In this document: piece after piece, positions 5,785 to 8,379 of the stretch
Layout: every line of letters starts with the position of its first letter
Numbering within the stretch: position 1 is the stretch's first letter
NCBI GenBank assembly: GCA_031262845.1
Contig: JAISGZ010000174.1
Span: 1 to 8,379, forward strand
Length of the DNA stretch: 8,379 nt
From: Propionibacteriaceae bacterium
GTDB lineage: Bacteria > Actinomycetota > Actinomycetes > Propionibacteriales > Propionibacteriaceae
Direction of reading: 5' to 3'
The notes under the pieces: generated by a model
Database searches by the model: none
The model's input: only the letters and a program-made list of their open reading frames with translations
Told to the model about the DNA's origin: nothing
Made by a program: the position numbers and the translations under genes

Positions 5785-5804
5785 GCAGTCGCGGTCGGGC
5801 GCTC

Positions 5805-5892
5805 CGTGATGGTGTGCAGGCTCGGAAACGAGTTCTGAGTGGTTGCCGCCCGGTAGCTTCTGCACGTGATGATGTCCAGGCTCGGGAACGAA
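5805..5892. repeat. Pair of 28-bp direct repeats with 60-bp period
   Basis: The segments 5805-5832 and 5865-5892 both begin CGTGATG and contain CAGGCTCGG followed by AACGA. They agree at 24 of 28 positions and start exactly 60 bases apart. The sequence between and beyond them is not similar, so this is not a simple tandem duplication of a 60-bp unit. Neither copy is an inverted repeat. No function is recognised. Confidence 0.6.
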
Positions 5893-5918
5893 CCCCGTCG
5901 CGGACACCGGGTCGCGCT

Positions 5919-5932
5919 TTCAGCCGGCTGAA
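5919..5932. promoter_or_regulatory. 14-bp perfect palindrome in the convergent gap
   Basis: TTCAGCCGGCTGAA reads identically on both strands. It could be a dimeric protein binding site or the core of a short hairpin. No gene starts nearby, so an operator role is not obvious. Confidence 0.35.
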
Positions 5933-5944
5933 CTCCGAACCCTG

Positions 5945-5973
5945 ACGTCCGCCGTCTCAGAGCAGGCGGACGT
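5945..5973 (-). terminator. Nine-base-pair hairpin downstream of the phosphorylase gene
   Basis: ACGTCCGCC (5945-5953) and GGCGGACGT (5965-5973) are perfect complements around an 11-base loop, 45 bases beyond the phosphorylase stop codon. It is the strongest hairpin in the convergent gap and could end transcripts from either side. No U-run follows on the minus strand. One arm and the loop belong to a repeat of the phosphorylase gene's 3' end. Confidence 0.5.
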
Positions 5974-6037
5974 GCCCCGCAAGAATTGCGTTTCGCAGAG
6001 TGGTATTGACCGCCGCCTCAGAGCGGGCGGACGTGCC
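5949..6037. repeat. 28-bp repeat duplicating the 3' end of the phosphorylase gene
   Basis: Segment 6010-6037 spans the last codons and stop of the phosphorylase gene (HVRPL then TGA at 6020-6018). Segment 5949-5976 repeats it with only two mismatches, 61 bases further downstream, so it would read HVRLL then TGA. Flanking sequences differ. The repeat itself contains complementary CCGCC and GGCGG arms. Confidence 0.65.
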
Positions 6038-8379
6038 AAATCCGGTCGATGTAGTCCCGGATCGAGCGATCAGAGGAGAAGTAACCGCAGCGGGCCAGGT
6101 TGATGATGGCCGACCGGGTCCAGCGATCGGGGTCAGCGTAACACTGGTCGACCTCGTTTTGGACCTGGATGTAACTGTCGAAATCGGCCAGGGCCATGAA
6201 CCGGTCGGTTTGCATGAGGCTGGAAACCAAGGGTTCGAAGGCGTACCGGTTGCCCTCGGAGAAGGCCCCGGAGGCGATTAGGTCGAGGGCGGCCTTGAGG
6301 TTGGGGTTCCGTTCGTAGTAGACGCTCGGCGCATAGCCCCGGGTTTGCAAGTCCATCGCCTCCGGTTCGGTCAGACCGAACAAGAAGAAGTTGTTGTCAC
6401 CGACCAATTGGCGAATCTCGACGTTGGCGCCGTCTTCGGTGCCGATCGTCAGGGCCCCGTTGAGGGCGAACTTCATGTTGCCGGTGCCCGAGGCTTCCTT
6501 ACCGGCCAGCGATATCTGCTCCGACAGGTCGGCCGCCGGAATGATCCGCTCGGCCAGCGTGACGTTGTAGTTCGGCGGGAAGGCGATCATCATCAGCTCG
6601 TTGACTCGCCGGTCGGCGTTGATGACCCGGGCCACCGAATTGATCAGGTGGATCGTGTCCTTGGCCGCCCGGTAGCCGGGAGCGGCTTTGGCGCCGAACA
6701 GGAACACCCGTGGGGTGACCTTGGCCGGGTCGAGGCGGCCGTTGATGATCTGTTCGTACAAGGACACGATGTGGAGCAGTTTGAGTGACTGCCGTTTGTA
6801 CTCGTGCAGCCTTTTGACCATGGTGTCGAACATCATGTCGGCCGGCAGTTTCAGCCCATCCCGCTGTTCTAGCAAGCTGACCAAACGCTGCTTGTTCTGG
6901 AGCTTGATTTTCCGGAAGGCGGCCCGGAAGTCCTGGTCTTCGGCGCTCGGTTCCAGTTCTTGGAGCCGCTCCAAATCCGTCAACCAGCCCGGACCGATGG
7001 CGTCGGTGATAAGGGCCGCCAAGTCGGGGTTGGCCAGCCGGATGAAGCGCCGGGGTGTGACGCCGTTGGTGACATTGGTGAAGCGCTCCGGCCACATGAC
7101 CGCGAAGTCGGGTAAGACCTGGTCGCGCAAGAGCTGCGAGTGCAGTTCGGCGACGCCGTTGACCTTGACCGCGGCGACCGTGGCCAGATGAGCCATCCGG
7201 ACGGACCGTTCCGGCCAATTCGAGATGATCGACATCCGGGCCACCCGGTCATCATCCTTGGGATATTTTTGGCGGACTTCCTTCAAAAACTGCTCGTTGA
7301 TCTGGAAGATGATCTCCAGGTGTCGTGGCAACAACCGACCCAGGACCTCGACCGGCCAGGTTTCGAGGGCTTCCGGCAGGAGCGTGTGACAGGTGTAGTT
7401 GAAGCACTGTTCGGTGATCCCCCAGGCCTCGTCCCAGTCCATCCGGTAAACGTCGACCAGCAATCGCATCAACTCGGGCACGGCGATGACCGGATGGGTG
7501 TCATTGAGCTGGAAGGTGACGCGGTCCGGTAAGGCCGCCAAATCCCCATTCGGGCATTGGGCTTCGATGACGTTGTGAAGTGAGCAGGCGACGAAGAAAT
7601 ACTGCTGCTGCAAGCGTAATTCCTTACCTTGCGGCGTCGTGTCCTCGGGGTACAAGACCTTGGTGATGTTCTCGGCGAAGGTCTGGGCCCGCACCGCCGC
7701 CACGTAGTCGCCGGAGTTGAACTCGGCCAGGTCGAAGGTGTTGGTGGCTTTGGCCGACCACAGGCGCAGCGTGTTGACCCAGCCGTTCTCGTAGCCCGGC
7801 ACCATGTAGTTATAGGGCACACCGAGCACGTCCCAGGCCGGGACCCAGGTCGCCCGGTCACGCCCGTCGGCGTCCGTTTCGTGTTCGACGTAGCCGCCGA
7901 AATCGACCCGCACCGCCCGCTCGGGGTGGGGGAATTCCCACGGGTTGCCCAATTTCAGCCAGTTGTCCGGCTGTTCGACCTGCTGGCCGTCGACGAAAGT
8001 CTGTTTGAAGATGCCATATTCGTAGCGAATGCCGTAGCCAATGGCCGGTACGCGCATGGTCGCCAGCGAATCGATGAAACAGGCCGCCAAACGCCCGAGG
8101 CCACCATTGCCCAGCCCCGGCTCAATCTCCTGAGCCCGCAGGGTCGCCAGCTTGAGACCACAGGACTTCAGTCCCTCTTCGGCGATTTCATCGAGATCCG
8201 AGGCCAGTAAGTTGTTATCGAGTTGACGCCCCAAGAGGTACTCGGCCGATAGATAAGCCACCTGCTTACCACGAGCCTGCTGGCTGCGCCGGGTCGATTC
8301 GAGCCACCGGGCCATGAGATAGCTGCGCACCGTCCGGGCCAGGGCGAAGTACTGATCGTTGACCATTGAATGGGCCAGC
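6018..8379 (-). CDS. glgP: Glycogen/alpha-glucan phosphorylase (GT35), N-terminus beyond window edge
   Basis: The enzyme removes terminal glucose from glycogen or maltodextrin with phosphate, giving glucose-1-phosphate, using pyridoxal phosphate in the cytosol. The frame is open to the right edge. The first ATG (8366) lies inside a conserved region (NDQYFALARTVR, counting that Met as 1), which aligns with the family's 'ND-Y-ALA-TVRD' block. The true start is therefore upstream, probably a few dozen residues; the family usually has about 800-850. Seen: AYLSAEYLLGR (37-47), LGNGGLGRLAACFIDSLA (85-102), FQLNDTHP (285-292), TNGVTPRRF (433-441), MVKRLHEYKRQ (516-526), GAKAAPGY (558-565) and EASGTGNMKFALNGALTIG (624-642), in which Lys632 is the PLP-binding lysine. 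All catalytic blocks are intact. It converges on the GNAT fusion gene. Glycogen versus maltodextrin preference (glgP or malP) cannot be settled. Confidence 0.97.
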   Translation of the reverse strand, partial: LAHSMVNDQYFALARTVRSYLMARWLESTRRSQQARGKQVAYLSAEYLLGRQLDNNLLASDLDEIAEEGLKSCGLKLATLRAQEIEPGLGNGGLGRLAACFIDSLATMRVPAIGYGIRYEYGIFKQTFVDGQQVEQPDNWLKLGNPWEFPHPERAVRVDFGGYVEHETDADGRDRATWVPAWDVLGVPYNYMVPGYENGWVNTLRLWSAKATNTFDLAEFNSGDYVAAVRAQTFAENITKVLYPEDTTPQGKELRLQQQYFFVACSLHNVIEAQCPNGDLAALPDRVTFQLNDTHPVIAVPELMRLLVDVYRMDWDEAWGITEQCFNYTCHTLLPEALETWPVEVLGRLLPRHLEIIFQINEQFLKEVRQKYPKDDDRVARMSIISNWPERSVRMAHLATVAAVKVNGVAELHSQLLRDQVLPDFAVMWPERFTNVTNGVTPRRFIRLANPDLAALITDAIGPGWLTDLERLQELEPSAEDQDFRAAFRKIKLQNKQRLVSLLEQRDGLKLPADMMFDTMVKRLHEYKRQSLKLLHIVSLYEQIINGRLDPAKVTPRVFLFGAKAAPGYRAAKDTIHLINSVARVINADRRVNELMMIAFPPNYNVTLAERIIPAADLSEQISLAGKEASGTGNMKFALNGALTIGTEDGANVEIRQLVGDNNFFLFGLTEPEAMDLQTRGYAPSVYYERNPNLKAALDLIASGAFSEGNRYAFEPLVSSLMQTDRFMALADFDSYIQVQNEVDQCYADPDRWTRSAIINLARCGYFSSDRSIRDYIDRIWHVRPL

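Noticed and set aside
5805..6037. Possible CRISPR-like array because of 28-bp repeats about 60 bp apart
   Set aside because: There are two different repeats, each present only twice with mismatches, one overlaps a coding end, and there are no cas genes in the window.
6499..7218. A 239-residue minus-strand frame within the phosphorylase gene
   Set aside because: It overlaps conserved phosphorylase blocks in another frame and is Arg/Gly/Pro-rich without motifs.
8358..8366. ATG at 8366 as the true start of the phosphorylase
   Set aside because: It falls inside a conserved family block, the frame is open upstream to the edge, and there is no SD in front of it.

Overview
The window reads as chromosomal DNA from a high-GC actinobacterium. 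The reasons are GC-rich third codon positions, GTG starts, strong purine-rich ribosome binding sites, short AT-rich islands only between genes, and the types of gene present. A family such as Propionibacteriaceae is plausible, but the sequence alone does not fix it. I see no mobile element, CRISPR array, rRNA or tRNA. Five protein genes are clear, and one large one is of unrecognised overall type.

Layout. Positions 1-1363 (minus strand) hold a two-gene unit. A helix-turn-helix regulator with a four-cysteine cluster (530-1363) is followed after six bases, in the same frame, by a ThiF/MoeB-type E1-like adenylyltransferase (1-523), which runs off the left edge. A 328-base divergent intergenic region (1364-1691) holds candidate promoters for both directions, short direct repeats and a structured leader. 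Positions 1692-3403 (plus strand) hold a PiT-family phosphate transporter whose stop overlaps the start of an 80-residue two-helix membrane protein. After a 205-base AT-rich leader comes a 716-residue protein (3609-5759) with an N-terminal GNAT acetyltransferase-like domain and about 515 residues of unrecognised, apparently beta-rich sequence. It converges with a glycogen/alpha-glucan phosphorylase gene (6018-8379, minus strand) whose N-terminus lies outside the window. The 258-base convergent gap contains hairpins and two pairs of near-identical 28-base repeats.

How the genes fit together. The transporter and the small membrane protein almost certainly form one translationally coupled unit for inorganic phosphate uptake. 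The phosphorylase uses phosphate to release glucose-1-phosphate from storage glucan. Phosphate uptake next to phosphorolytic glycogen use is suggestive, but the genes are not in one operon, so a functional link is only inference. The regulator/E1 pair is a separate unit, probably concerned with sulfur transfer or cofactor (molybdopterin/thiamine) metabolism and perhaps sensing Fe-S or metal status.

The most interesting items are the GNAT fusion protein, the SD-masking leader hairpin and 11-bp direct repeats upstream of the phosphate transporter, its long hydrophilic tail and altered second signature, and the repeats around the 3' end of the phosphorylase gene. Nothing here is clearly a new multi-gene system.
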